Positions 14,708 to 23,178 of a stretch of DNA of 29,171 nt are shown here, piece after piece. The DNA comes from JAJTHC01 sp044358835 (lineage in GTDB: Bacteria > Cyanobacteriota > Vampirovibrionia > Vampirovibrionales > JAJTHC01). Under the pieces are notes generated by a model. It had not been told where the DNA came from, searched no databases, and saw nothing but the letters and a program-made list of their open reading frames with translations. Positions within the stretch are counted from its first letter, which is position 1; each line of letters opens with the position of its first letter. The position numbers and the translations under genes were made by a program. The stretch spans positions 1 through 29,171 of the forward strand of contig JBIKNF010000017.1 of assembly GCA_044358835.1 (NCBI GenBank), read 5' to 3'.

Positions 14708-15814
14708 CTAACGTTGCGGGCTACTTTCAAGCAAGATTCGCAATGCAGAAAAACCGGCTTCCACCGCTTGTTTTAAGGGCGTCAAATTGGGAGCTTGGTA
14801 GTGTTCTAAGCCAGCAAAAAAGTCTTGGCAAAGTGTGGCGTCTAAGGCATCGACAGGCGTTACGGGCAAGCCTAAATCGAAGGCGAGCATCTGGACTTTG
14901 GGGTCGTAGTCCAAGGCATAAACGTCTGTTTGATTCAACAGGGCTACCACCAAGGCGTGATATCTCATGCCCACCACCCAATGCACACTGGCCAAAGTCG
15001 TTAAGGCTTGGGCTTGGGGGATATGTTTGAAGACTATTTTTGCTTGAACCTCCCAAGGCAATACTTGACGAAGCCTTTCTTCAAAGGCCTGAAGAAAGGG
15101 AGCATCCATCGCATCTTCACAAGAAACCCAGTACAGTTCCACTGTTAAACCTAGGCTTGCCTGGGTTAAAACACTGGCCAAATGTTGGGCCAAGGCGTGT
15201 TGATTGCTTAGGCTAAAACGCTGGTGCGGACGCAAACTAACGGCCACCTTCCAAACGTTTGAACCCTGCCCTCGCATTGGGTTTGGCGTTTTATAACGAC
15301 TGGCATCTAAGGGAGGTAGAAGCCAAACGGCATCGGCCGTGATCATCGGCATTTGGCCACTCAACGCTTCAACAAGCTGGGCACTTTTTTCATCACGTAC
15401 CATGACAAAATCACAAGCTTTTAAAGCGATTCCCGCTATTTTCTGGCTAAAGGGTTGACTTAACGGCCCTACACTGGTAAAAACGTGCATCACTTTTAAC
15501 CCAAACAAGCGGGCCAGTATCATCATCGCACCGTAGTAAATCACACTATTGGGGCCGGTAGAATCCTGCAGTAGGCCACCCCCTCCGCTCATGAAGCCGT
15601 GGCTACGAAGCAACGCAATGAACACTTGAAATGGGTTGTAGCGATGCACAGCCCCTATGCCGTAGCGTTGCCGTGTACACGCAGGGGATGCTGATAAAAC
15701 GGTTAATTCATAGCCATGGCCGTGAAATAAACGAATTAAACTCAATAGAATTAATTCGTCTCCGAAATTGTCGAAGCCGTAGTAGCCATTTAAAATTAAG
15801 CGTTTTGGTCTCAT
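14708..15814 (-). CDS. csaB: Polysaccharide pyruvyl transferase, CsaB type
   Basis: 368 residues, ATG at 15814 preceded by AAGAGGCGA. CsaB-type enzymes transfer pyruvate from phosphoenolpyruvate to a secondary cell-wall polysaccharide, creating the ketal recognised by SLH domains of surface proteins; the family is typical of Firmicutes and Cyanobacteria. The N-terminal signature ILNGYYGFDNFGDELIL matches the usual GYYGxxNxGDE start. The Gly-rich loop FMSGGGGLLQDSTG (about 74-87), VFTSVGPLSQP, a second-lobe SLRPHQRF and WVVGMRYHALVVAL (His in the active-site MRxH pattern) follow in the usual order. It is cytoplasmic, without signal peptide. It is divergent from the cellulose-synthase-like gene, which suggests an envelope polysaccharide region. 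No SLH domain is seen in the part of the adhesin visible here. Confidence 0.9.
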   Translation of the reverse strand: MRPKRLILNGYYGFDNFGDELILLSLIRLFHGHGYELTVLSASPACTRQRYGIGAVHRYNPFQVFIALLRSHGFMSGGGGLLQDSTGPNSVIYYGAMMILARLFGLKVMHVFTSVGPLSQPFSQKIAGIALKACDFVMVRDEKSAQLVEALSGQMPMITADAVWLLPPLDASRYKTPNPMRGQGSNVWKVAVSLRPHQRFSLSNQHALAQHLASVLTQASLGLTVELYWVSCEDAMDAPFLQAFEERLRQVLPWEVQAKIVFKHIPQAQALTTLASVHWVVGMRYHALVVALLNQTDVYALDYDPKVQMLAFDLGLPVTPVDALDATLCQDFFAGLEHYQAPNLTPLKQAVEAGFSALRILLESSPQR

Positions 15815-15850
15815 TCGCCTCTTACTCTTTCACCTAAGAACATTACGACT

Positions 15851-15879
15851 AGTTTAAGCCTGATACAGGTTCTCGTCAA
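15851..15879 (-). promoter_or_regulatory. Sigma-70 promoter for csaB
   Basis: On the minus strand TTGACG (15879-15874), exactly 17 bases, then TAAACT (15856-15851) form a strong vegetative promoter match 37 bases before the ATG. The rest of the 292-base divergent spacer (15815-16106) is AT-rich, includes TATAGTATTTTA-like sequence around 15950-15960, and shows no reading frame; I could not choose a promoter for the plus-strand gene. Confidence 0.55.
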
Positions 15880-16106
15880 CAGGTCAAATCACCACTATTT
15901 TGGGGCTCCCTATTTATTTTTCGCCTGTGTTGGCGGAAGAGGGTAAAATATAGTATTTTAAAGAGTTGAAAACCGTGATTAACCTCTATGCGGTTGAAAT
16001 GTAACGAAAACTTTCCCAAACAGAGTAAAATCCCTTAAAATAAAAATAAAGTACGTTTCCTTATTTATTTCTCCCTACAACAGCCCAGTCAAAGTTTACC
16101 CCCCCT

Positions 16107-18944
16107 ATGAAGCTTGCTCGATTGATCCAACTGTTTATTTTGTCTAGTGTGTTGATGGCTATTCTCATCACCAGCGGGTTGGTCTTGCTTTCCTTAGTGA
16201 AAACCTTGTTTGCTTTTCTGCATATAGAGCCTTCCACATGGATTGACTTTGGAACACAATTTAAAACAGAAGACTGGCTTCAAGCGGCCCAGCAAGCTTG
16301 GGATGCCCCTTCTTCTTCATTAGGGCTACCGATTTTGGCCCAAGGGGGACTAAGCCTTTTATTGATTGCTTCAATGCTCAGTATCGGGACGCTAAGCCCC
16401 AAACGTGGACGCCAAACTCTTATATTACTGACCTTATTCTGCATAAGTCGCCATATGTTATGGAGGGCCACCGCCACCTTAAGTCCCGATGGTGTGGGAA
16501 ATATGGCAGCCACTTCTATTTTGTTTGTGGGCGAATTGATGGCGTATGTTTCTTTATTACTGGGCTATTTTCAGCTGTGGGATCCCACGGATCGAGTCAA
16601 GAATCCGCCGACTTTAGACCAGAGTGACCTTCCTCATGTGGATGTGATGGTCTGTACATATAACGAACAAATAAGCGTACTGTACCGTACCCTTGTTGGG
16701 TGCAACGCCCTACAATATCCAAATAAAACCATTTATTTGTTGGACGATGGCGATCGCATGGAAATGAGACAACTCGCCCAGCATTTGGGGGTTCAATACC
16801 TCCGTAGGGACAGTAACCTCCATGCCAAAGCAGGTAATTTAAATCATGCCTTAACACATAGCCAAGGTGATTTAGTGCTTGTATTAGATGCTGACCACGT
16901 ACCCACCCGTTTTATGCTTAATGAAGTGGTTGGCTTCTTTCAAGAAGAGGCCAAACTGGCCTTTGTGCAAACGCCTCAACATTTCTTTAGTTTAGATCCC
17001 TTTCAGCGTAACTTAGTTGCAGAACATGTGGTTTCTAACGAACAAGATTTTTTCTACCATGTCATTCAACCAGGCAATGACCATTGGGGAGCCACATTTT
17101 TCGCAGGAACAGGAGCCGTGTTTCGCCGTAACGCCCTTGAAAGTATTGGTGGGTTTGCCACGCAAACCATTACAGAAGACACTCACACAGGCATTCGACT
17201 TCATGCCAAAGGCTGGAAGTCCGTCATGTACAATAAAAACCTCACTGCGGGCATGGCCCAAGACAGCTTCGCTGACTTTGTCAAACAGCGCTTGCGGTGG
17301 GCCAAAGGAATGACCCAAATTACCTTCCATGACCATCCCCTTTTTATTAAGGGACTTACCTTGCCCCAGCGGGTCTGTTATGCTTCTGGCGTGTGGTATT
17401 TTTTTTCTGGCCCGATGCGGATAATTTTTATGATGACCCCGTTGTTGTATCTACTGTTTGGTTTGCAACCTATTCAAGCTACACTGACCGAAATTTTTAT
17501 TTATTATGTGCCTTCTTTTGTTGCACTGTATTGGGGCTATTCTTTATTGAGCAAAGGTACACGGCACTTGTTTTGGTCTGAAGTGTATGAAACAAGCGTG
17601 AGTATGTACCACACCATTGCCACCTATTCCACCTTGTTTTCTCCGTTTAAAAGCGTCTTTAATGTCACGCCCAAAGGCGAATTAAACGATCGTATTTCCT
17701 TTCAGTGGAAGTTGGTGTATCCTCAACTCTTATTGTCCTTGGCCATTGGGGCAGGCCTCATCGTTTCTGCCTGCCGAGCCTTTGAAAACCCTGCCTACTT
17801 AGGAGGATTATTCACCAACTTTTTTTGGGGGGTCTATAACCTAAGCTTACTGTTAGGTTCCATCTATGTGGCTCAAGAACGTCCGCAATATCGCTTGGCT
17901 CCTCGTGTCAATAAGCAAATCCGTTGTGAACTCCGCTTGTTAGATGGCACCATTGCCGTAGGATATATCACTAATTTGAGCGAAAATGGGGTAGCCATCA
18001 CCTTTGCTGAACCCATTCCTGTTGCGGGTACGTTGGCTCTAAAAATTTTAGACTGGGGCATTGATGAAGTGTCACTATATAATGTTCAAGTCATCCGTAG
18101 TTATGTAAATCCAGAAACCAAAGAACATTCGTTGGGTTTGCGAATAGTCAATCGTACCGACGCTCAGCATCAATCCTTAGTGCGTCACATGTTTTCTTCT
18201 GCAAGTGTGTGGAACCATACGCTTGAACAGGAGGCCACTTGGGGGCAATCTTTGTTAAGTATGCTCAATAGCGTGTTTCGTTTGAATAAAGCAGAAGAAA
18301 AGTCTTACAAGCGACGTACCCCCCGTTTTCAAGTATATTTGCCAGCTGTTGTGGAAAGTATTTACCATGGGGTAATCAATACCATGACCAATGAAGTGAG
18401 TGAAACAGGTATTTCTATTGTCTTGCCTGCTCAACATCCCTTTAAAGTAGGGGATGCGCTTAACGTTAAAATTGAATGGAGCAATAGTCACACCAGTTCA
18501 CTGGCGACGGTCATTAAGCGCATTATTCCCTTTCAAAAAGGACAAGTACTGGTAGGCGTGAACTTTGTTCGTTTAAGTCGTCAAGAACGACTCGAAGTGA
18601 TTGAACAAATTTATGGGCCTCGTGAAGGGTTGATTCGTATTGCTCCTGCCACAGGCTTAAGAGTCCCTTGTATTGTGCGTTTTAAAAATGGGCAATCGTA
18701 CACGGGGATGACGAGTGAAATGAGTGAGATGGGAGTCCGCGTTTATTTAGATCGTCCAGTAAAAGTGATAAAACCCACCCCCGCCCAAGTAGAAGTGTAT
18801 TGGAAAAATGCCCCAATGGTCAGTTATAAAAGCACCTTTATTCCGACGCATTTAAGTGGAGAAGCCCATTTGGTTTCTTTACTTTATTTTGATGAGCAGA
18901 ACTTGGCCACCATTGACGATATTTCAAGGCGGTTACAGGGGTAG
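16107..18944 (+). CDS. BcsA-like cellulose synthase catalytic subunit with three PilZ-like modules
   Basis: 945 residues, ATG at 16107; no Shine-Dalgarno precedes it. It is a processive family 2 glycosyltransferase of the inner membrane that polymerises UDP-glucose (or a related sugar) and extrudes the chain. N-terminal helices lie at about 8-38, 82-96 and 134-157. The GT core has LLDDGD (Asp213/214), DADHVP (261-263), TED (356-358) and the QRLRW motif (394-398). Membrane helices follow (about 425-585), including the gating-loop motif FNVTPKG (518-524) of BcsA. A canonical PilZ module has RLAPR (596-600) and NLSENG (623-628), implying cyclic-di-GMP control. Two further PilZ-like modules follow: one with RRTPR (736-740) and EVSETG (763-768), one with only EMSEMG (871-876). 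No bcsB, bcsZ or bcsC is adjacent. A TPR gene follows after about 200 bases. Confidence 0.92.
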   Translation: MKLARLIQLFILSSVLMAILITSGLVLLSLVKTLFAFLHIEPSTWIDFGTQFKTEDWLQAAQQAWDAPSSSLGLPILAQGGLSLLLIASMLSIGTLSPKRGRQTLILLTLFCISRHMLWRATATLSPDGVGNMAATSILFVGELMAYVSLLLGYFQLWDPTDRVKNPPTLDQSDLPHVDVMVCTYNEQISVLYRTLVGCNALQYPNKTIYLLDDGDRMEMRQLAQHLGVQYLRRDSNLHAKAGNLNHALTHSQGDLVLVLDADHVPTRFMLNEVVGFFQEEAKLAFVQTPQHFFSLDPFQRNLVAEHVVSNEQDFFYHVIQPGNDHWGATFFAGTGAVFRRNALESIGGFATQTITEDTHTGIRLHAKGWKSVMYNKNLTAGMAQDSFADFVKQRLRWAKGMTQITFHDHPLFIKGLTLPQRVCYASGVWYFFSGPMRIIFMMTPLLYLLFGLQPIQATLTEIFIYYVPSFVALYWGYSLLSKGTRHLFWSEVYETSVSMYHTIATYSTLFSPFKSVFNVTPKGELNDRISFQWKLVYPQLLLSLAIGAGLIVSACRAFENPAYLGGLFTNFFWGVYNLSLLLGSIYVAQERPQYRLAPRVNKQIRCELRLLDGTIAVGYITNLSENGVAITFAEPIPVAGTLALKILDWGIDEVSLYNVQVIRSYVNPETKEHSLGLRIVNRTDAQHQSLVRHMFSSASVWNHTLEQEATWGQSLLSMLNSVFRLNKAEEKSYKRRTPRFQVYLPAVVESIYHGVINTMTNEVSETGISIVLPAQHPFKVGDALNVKIEWSNSHTSSLATVIKRIIPFQKGQVLVGVNFVRLSRQERLEVIEQIYGPREGLIRIAPATGLRVPCIVRFKNGQSYTGMTSEMSEMGVRVYLDRPVKVIKPTPAQVEVYWKNAPMVSYKSTFIPTHLSGEAHLVSLLYFDEQNLATIDDISRRLQG

Positions 18945-18956
18945 TGGGTTATTTTA

Positions 18957-18965
18957 TGTTATAAT
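18957..18965 (+). promoter_or_regulatory. Extended -10 promoter element for the TPR gene
   Basis: TG-T-TATAAT at 18957-18965 is a perfect extended -10 just after the cellulose-synthase stop; a -35 hexamer is weak or absent, as allowed for this promoter type. It would give a leader of about 180 bases before the TTG start at 19152. That leader contains the second copy of the short intergenic repeat. Confidence 0.45.
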
Positions 18966-19040
18966 ATCCGAAAGATAAAACGGTCTATGGTCTCTTCGTT
19001 GTCGCGACGTTTTTTTGCTTGGTTATGGACGTCTATGTAC

Positions 19041-19073
19041 ACGCCCGCACAAAAAAAACGAGACTCCTAGAAT
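19041..19073. repeat. Short intergenic repeat, copy 2
   Basis: ACGCCCGCACAAAAAAAA followed by CGAGACTCCTAGAAT. It aligns with 14640-14671 over its full length with two extra A and about four substitutions. It lies in the leader between the cellulose synthase and the TPR gene. No minus-strand gene ends here, which argues against a simple terminator role. Confidence 0.45.
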
Positions 19074-19151
19074 AGCCTCATCGCCTGTTTCATCTATCAA
19101 ACACTATAGACTTCTTTTACACCTTTATTTCAACTGTAAGGAGTGGATGCT

Positions 19152-20120
19152 TTGTATAAATGTAAAGGCTCTGTTTTATTACTAGGTTTAAGTTTGGTTC
19201 TTCCTTGTTCGGCACAATCTCTAACGGCTGAAGAAGCTTTTAGGGAAGGCAACATCGCTTTTGCTCAGAAAAATTATACACAGGCCTTAGAACGCTACAG
19301 CGAATCCATCGAACTAAACCCTACAGATGCCCATGCCTATTACAATCGTGGGGTTGTGTATGAAGACTTAAAGGACACGATTGGGGCTTTGGCGGATTAT
19401 GACAAAGCAATCGTTTTAAACCCACATTTTGCCCAAGCCTATTATAATCGTGCGTGTCTTGAAAAAGCATCGGGCTTTAATGAAGGAGCATTGCGGGATT
19501 TAAATGCGGCCATTGAAGCCAACCCCAGCTATAGCAAGGCTTATTTATTAAGGGGACACCTGAAAACCAATGCCGCCCAAATTCAAGACGCTTTAGCAGA
19601 TTACAATAAAAGCATTGAATTGATGCCATACATACCCGAAGCGTTTTATAACCGAGGGGTACTTAGGGAAAAATTAGGGGACAAATCAGGGGCATTTGAA
19701 GATTTTAGCCTTGCCATTGAACTGAATCCCACCTTTGTTCAGGCGTATTATAATCGAGGCATTGTGCATGAAAAATTCGGCAATACGCAAGACGCCTTGG
19801 TGGATTTTAACAAGGCCATTGAGGTGGATCCCACTTACCACAAAGCGTATTTTAGTCGAGGGAACTTGAAAAGCCAAGCGGGTGACAAAGAAGGAGCGGT
19901 GGAAGATTACACAGTGGCCTTACAAGCTTACCCGGACAATGCCCACGTCTACTTTAATCGTTCCATGGCAAAGGCACTATTAAACGACAAGGCCGGTGCG
20001 TTGGCGGATATTGAACGAGCCACCCACTTGTTTGATCAACAAAAAGACACCATTCATCATCAAAAATCGGTTCAGTTGCGTTCCAAAATTGAAACCCACT
20101 TTATTGATTTAGGAAAATAA
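19152..20120 (+). CDS. Exported TPR-repeat protein
   Basis: 322 residues. I place the start at TTG 19152 because the strong ribosome site AAGGAG (19138-19143) ends 8 bases before it; the in-frame GTG at 19143 overlaps the ribosome site and cannot be used with it. The N-terminus (LYKCKGSVLLLGLSLVLPCSAQS) is a Sec signal peptide cut near Ala-Gln, without a proper lipobox. Eight consecutive 34-residue TPR units follow, each ending in the form [A/S]IELNP and starting with the form A-x-x-YYNRG. The fold is a right-handed superhelix for protein binding, presumably in the periplasm. BcsC also carries periplasmic TPRs, so a part in polymer export with the preceding synthase is possible, but the outer-membrane barrel of BcsC is missing and this is inference. 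Confidence 0.88.
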   Translation: MYKCKGSVLLLGLSLVLPCSAQSLTAEEAFREGNIAFAQKNYTQALERYSESIELNPTDAHAYYNRGVVYEDLKDTIGALADYDKAIVLNPHFAQAYYNRACLEKASGFNEGALRDLNAAIEANPSYSKAYLLRGHLKTNAAQIQDALADYNKSIELMPYIPEAFYNRGVLREKLGDKSGAFEDFSLAIELNPTFVQAYYNRGIVHEKFGNTQDALVDFNKAIEVDPTYHKAYFSRGNLKSQAGDKEGAVEDYTVALQAYPDNAHVYFNRSMAKALLNDKAGALADIERATHLFDQQKDTIHHQKSVQLRSKIETHFIDLGK

Positions 20121-20181
20121 GCTTCAAGGAGATCCAAAAATCCCTAAAGAGCTTTCTGTGGTCTCAATCTTTAAAAAAGAC

Positions 20182-20187
20182 TATAAT
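20182..20187 (+). promoter_or_regulatory. Candidate -10 element for the three-permease operon
   Basis: A consensus TATAAT stands 35 bases before the GTG start at 20223, in a strongly AT-rich run; no good -35 is visible 16-18 bases upstream. No clear terminator was found between the TPR gene and this point. Confidence 0.4.
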
Positions 20188-20222
20188 AAGAAAAATCTTT
20201 ATTTTCGTGGAAACGCAATAAC

Positions 20223-21284
20223 GTGCAAGTACTTACAACAGTTTTTAAACGTCTTTTATGGTTGCCCTTAAATGTGGTGCTGGTTTCAATGCTAGGCTTT
20301 TTTTTAATGCGTTATTCTATTCAAATTGGCCCAATAGACTTTCCCATGCTTTTTAGCCCCACGGGTTATGTGCATGTGCTAGACAAAATCGAACTACGCC
20401 AGCCGATTGACCCACTTGCGGAAATGAGACAGAATCCGCAGATTAGTCCCCAAGCCCTCGCCAAAGAAAGCAAACGACTGGCCCTTGACCAACCGTGGTA
20501 CGTGCAATATGTGCGATGGCTCTTGGGTTTTGCACAAGGAGATTTGGGGCAAAACACGCGCGGGGAATCGGTGGCGTGGTTGCTGGTTAAAGCAGCCGGC
20601 TATACCCTGCTTTTAAACCTGTGTGTTATTGCGGCAACGTGGCTATTTGGTATTCCTTTTGGGATTTGGGCAGCGGTTAAACGGGGCCATTTGTTCGACA
20701 CGCTGATGGCTTTTTTGACGTCTATTACACTGTCGATTCCTGCCTTTATTTTGGCGTTGGTGTTGGGCGTTAAAGTGGTTGAAACAGGCCTTTTGCCGTA
20801 TGGGGGAATTGCGAGTCCTCAAGCGTTTGCGTGGTCGTGGTGGCATAAAATGGCGGATATAGGCTTACATCTTGTTCTGCCCATTACCGTCCTTTCCCTA
20901 GGAGGGATTTTTGCAACGCAACGCCTAATGAGGGCAAACTTACTTGAGGTACTTTCACAAGACTACATTTTCGCCATGCGAAGCCGTGGATTAAAGGAAT
21001 GGCAGGTGATTTGGAAGCATGCCGTTCGTAATGCGTTAAATCCATTGGTCACGATTTTAGGCTTTGAGTTTGCCGGCTTATTTAGTGGAGCCGTTTTGGT
21101 TGAAACCGTATTAGGCTACCCGGGTATTGGTTTGCAAATGTATCAAGCGGCTTTAGCAGGTGATGCAAACATGGTCATGGCCAGCTTGGTGTTGTCCAGC
21201 ATCATGCTCGTTATTGGCAATGCCCTGGCCGATGCCGTGTTAGTGGTCTTGGATCCTCGACTGGCCACGAGTAAATCCGTTTAG
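20223..21284 (+). CDS. Peptide-type ABC permease, OppB/DppB family
   Basis: 353 residues, somewhat longer than the usual 310-340. The start is GTG at 20223, with only a weak ribosome site (GGAAAC). The first helix (about 13-31) is followed by a long periplasmic segment carrying the DppB-like text RLALDQPWYVQYVRWL and GDLGQNTRGESV. Five more helices follow. The cytoplasmic loop reads YIFAMRSRGLKEWQVIWKHAVRNALNPL, matching the family EAA-type loop, then LVETVLGYPGIGLQMYQAA and a C-terminal VVLDPRL, both typical of OppB/DppB. In ordinary systems an OppC partner follows; here two carbohydrate-type permeases do, 24 bases later. A DppC partner and the ATPase and binding protein must come from elsewhere. 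Confidence 0.9.
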   Translation: MQVLTTVFKRLLWLPLNVVLVSMLGFFLMRYSIQIGPIDFPMLFSPTGYVHVLDKIELRQPIDPLAEMRQNPQISPQALAKESKRLALDQPWYVQYVRWLLGFAQGDLGQNTRGESVAWLLVKAAGYTLLLNLCVIAATWLFGIPFGIWAAVKRGHLFDTLMAFLTSITLSIPAFILALVLGVKVVETGLLPYGGIASPQAFAWSWWHKMADIGLHLVLPITVLSLGGIFATQRLMRANLLEVLSQDYIFAMRSRGLKEWQVIWKHAVRNALNPLVTILGFEFAGLFSGAVLVETVLGYPGIGLQMYQAALAGDANMVMASLVLSSIMLVIGNALADAVLVVLDPRLATSKSV

Positions 21285-21308
21285 TACATTTAATAAAAGG
21301 TGTGTGTT

Positions 21309-22190
21309 ATGTTTCGGTTGAAAGAAAAAATCGCTCCTTTTCTTTTATTAAGTCTTCCTTTCGTCAGCTTGATGCTGGTGTTTGTAATCCCTCTTATTCA
21401 AGCCGTTGCCATGAGTGGTTTAGATTTTACACACAATTTATATAGCCCTCAATGGGTGGGCTTGAGCAATTACGCCACCGTCTTCACGTCACCAGATTTT
21501 GCTCAAGCCCTGTGGAACACCCTACTGTTGTGGGTGTATATTTTACCCGCCGTCTTAATCGCTTCAACGGTGATGGCTCTATTATTTGCGGGGCGCTTTA
21601 AAGGCGTTGGTTTTTTTAGAGTCTTGGTCTATCTGCCCGTGGTAGTCAGCATGGTTGTTGCAGGGATGCTTTGGAAGTGGTTGCTTGCGGGGGAAGGATT
21701 ACTGAACAGTGGCTTGGCCTTTTTACACATGCCTAATGTGCCATGGTTAAGTGCTACTCAATGGGTATTGCCCGCGATTGCGTTAGTGGTGGTGTGGAAA
21801 GCGAGTGCTTACTACATGATGATGCTCATTACACGCTTAGAAGGTATTCCTCAAACGATGTATGAATCTGCCAAAATGGACGGAGCAAACGCCTTGCAAC
21901 GCTTTTACTTCATTACCCTACCGCAACTCAAAGGCATGCTCGCTCTTGTGGCGATGATCTGCACATTAGGGAGCCTAAAAATTTTTAGTGAAGTCTATAT
22001 CCTTACAGGTGGAGGCCCTATAGGGGCTTCCAAAACCCTCATTTTTTACCTGTATGAACGCGCCTTTCAACGTTTAGATTTAGGCGTTGCGGCAGCGGCG
22101 GGTCTTATTTTTGCCCTACTCATTGTGATGCTCACGATCATTCAAAAATATGTTTCCGCAGAACACGGCCCAGCCAAGGGAGGTTCTTAA
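21309..22190 (+). CDS. Sugar-type ABC permease, MalF/UgpA family
   Basis: 293 residues from the ATG at 21309, chosen because AAAGG lies 8 bases upstream; a GTG nine bases earlier overlaps that site. Six membrane helices are apparent (first at about 9-32). The family text WVGLSNYATVF, ALWNTLLLWV and the EAA loop ESAKMDGANALQRFYFITLPQLKG are clear, followed by EVYILTGGGPIGASKTL, diagnostic of MalF/UgpA/LacF-type subunits. It forms the channel with the next gene, whose ATG overlaps this stop by one base (TAATG). Substrates in this class include maltodextrins, glycerol phosphate and oligosaccharides; none can be chosen from the sequence. Confidence 0.92.
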   Translation: MFRLKEKIAPFLLLSLPFVSLMLVFVIPLIQAVAMSGLDFTHNLYSPQWVGLSNYATVFTSPDFAQALWNTLLLWVYILPAVLIASTVMALLFAGRFKGVGFFRVLVYLPVVVSMVVAGMLWKWLLAGEGLLNSGLAFLHMPNVPWLSATQWVLPAIALVVVWKASAYYMMMLITRLEGIPQTMYESAKMDGANALQRFYFITLPQLKGMLALVAMICTLGSLKIFSEVYILTGGGPIGASKTLIFYLYERAFQRLDLGVAAAAGLIFALLIVMLTIIQKYVSAEHGPAKGGS

Positions 22191-23023
22191 TGAAGCAAGG
22201 TGGCTCACTTTTAAGCTATGTAGGTCGTGCCTTTTTTATTTTCGTTGCGGTTATGCCCTTTCTATGGATGCTTTCCACTTCATTAAAAGGCAGTGAAGAA
22301 GCTTTGTTTACCACGCCACCACAATGGGTGCCCTTACACCCAACAGCTCAACATTATGTGAACGTGTGGCAGTCCTTACCCATGCTTCAATTTTTTGTTA
22401 ATTCGCTGGTGGTGACGACTTTGGCGAGCGTGGGTAATGTGCTGAACGCCGTTTTAGCAGGCATTGCCTTAAGTCGCTTTAGCTTTAAAGGCAAGACGCT
22501 CTTTTTTGGCTTGATTTTCGCCACGATGTTTGTGCCGTTTGAAGTGTTGATGATTCCACTGTATAAAACGGTTTTACAGCTGGGCTTAAGCGCCACTTCT
22601 GGGCAAATCCCCTTGTGGGTAGGCTTAGCCTTACCGTTTTGTGTCAGTGGCTTTGGCATTTTAATGGTGAAAGACGCGCTTGACAACCTGCCCCCTTATT
22701 ATGAAGAAGCCGCGTTGTTGGATGGTGCATCCCTATTTCAGCGAATTTTTGGGGTAATTATTCCCCTCATTCAGCCGACTTTGGTGACGTTGACGATTTT
22801 TAGTTTTATTGCCGTGTGGGGCGATTTTTTATGGGCTTCGCTATTAACCAACGAACCCCACACCTTGACCCTGACCACAGGATTGGTGCAGTTGCAGGGG
22901 CAGTTTAACAGTGACTGGCGCCAAATTTCTGCAGGCACCGTATTGATGCTGTTGCCTTCATTGTTGTTTTTTGGGGGAATGCAACGTTATTTGATTCAAT
23001 CTCAAGGCGGGGCAAAAGGCTAA
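22190..23023 (+). CDS. Sugar-type ABC permease, MalG/UgpE family
   Basis: 277 residues. The ATG overlaps the previous stop, with GGGAGG upstream. It is the second channel subunit of a carbohydrate importer: a first helix (about 10-28) ends in WMLSTSLKGSEE, the classic MalG-family N-terminal motif; FFVNSLVVT and LAGIALSRFSFKGK follow. The EAA loop is EEAALLDGASLFQRIFGVIIPLIQP, and FIAVWGDFLWASLL is the conserved pre-helix segment. Length and order are ordinary. The operon ends here: no ATPase or binding protein follows, so a shared ATPase (MsiK/UgpC type) elsewhere is likely. Confidence 0.93.
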   Translation: MKQGGSLLSYVGRAFFIFVAVMPFLWMLSTSLKGSEEALFTTPPQWVPLHPTAQHYVNVWQSLPMLQFFVNSLVVTTLASVGNVLNAVLAGIALSRFSFKGKTLFFGLIFATMFVPFEVLMIPLYKTVLQLGLSATSGQIPLWVGLALPFCVSGFGILMVKDALDNLPPYYEEAALLDGASLFQRIFGVIIPLIQPTLVTLTIFSFIAVWGDFLWASLLTNEPHTLTLTTGLVQLQGQFNSDWRQISAGTVLMLLPSLLFFGGMQRYLIQSQGGAKG

Positions 23024-23027
23024 AAAA

Positions 23028-23090
23028 CGTTTTGGTCAAACGTACGAATTGTAAATTTTTGTCATCATTTCCCCCCTCTAAAAGGGGGGA
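23028..23090. other. Two hairpins after the permease operon, possible terminator/attenuator
   Basis: ACGTTT/AAACGT (23028-23033 with 23038-23043, loop GGTC) and TCCCCCCT/AGGGGGGA (23070-23077 with 23083-23090, loop of 5) lie between the last permease gene and the adhesin gene. Neither is followed by a clean T run on the plus strand, so classical intrinsic termination is uncertain; the G/C hairpin resembles the G-rich arms at the start of the window. Confidence 0.4.
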
Positions 23091-23118
23091 TGAAAATCCT
23101 TTACCTACAGGATTAAGG

Positions 23119-23130
23119 TTTTGGCCAAAA
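23119..23130. promoter_or_regulatory. Palindrome TTTTGGCCAAAA inside a possible adhesin promoter
   Basis: A perfect 12-base palindrome lies between TTAAGG (23113-23118) and AATACT (17-base spacing), which together would be a weak promoter about 45 bases before the adhesin ATG. A palindrome in the spacer is a natural operator position. No regulator is identified. Confidence 0.3.
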
Positions 23131-23178
23131 TGTCGAATACTGTTAGATGATGCCTGTATTTCAAATAAACCCTATGGT

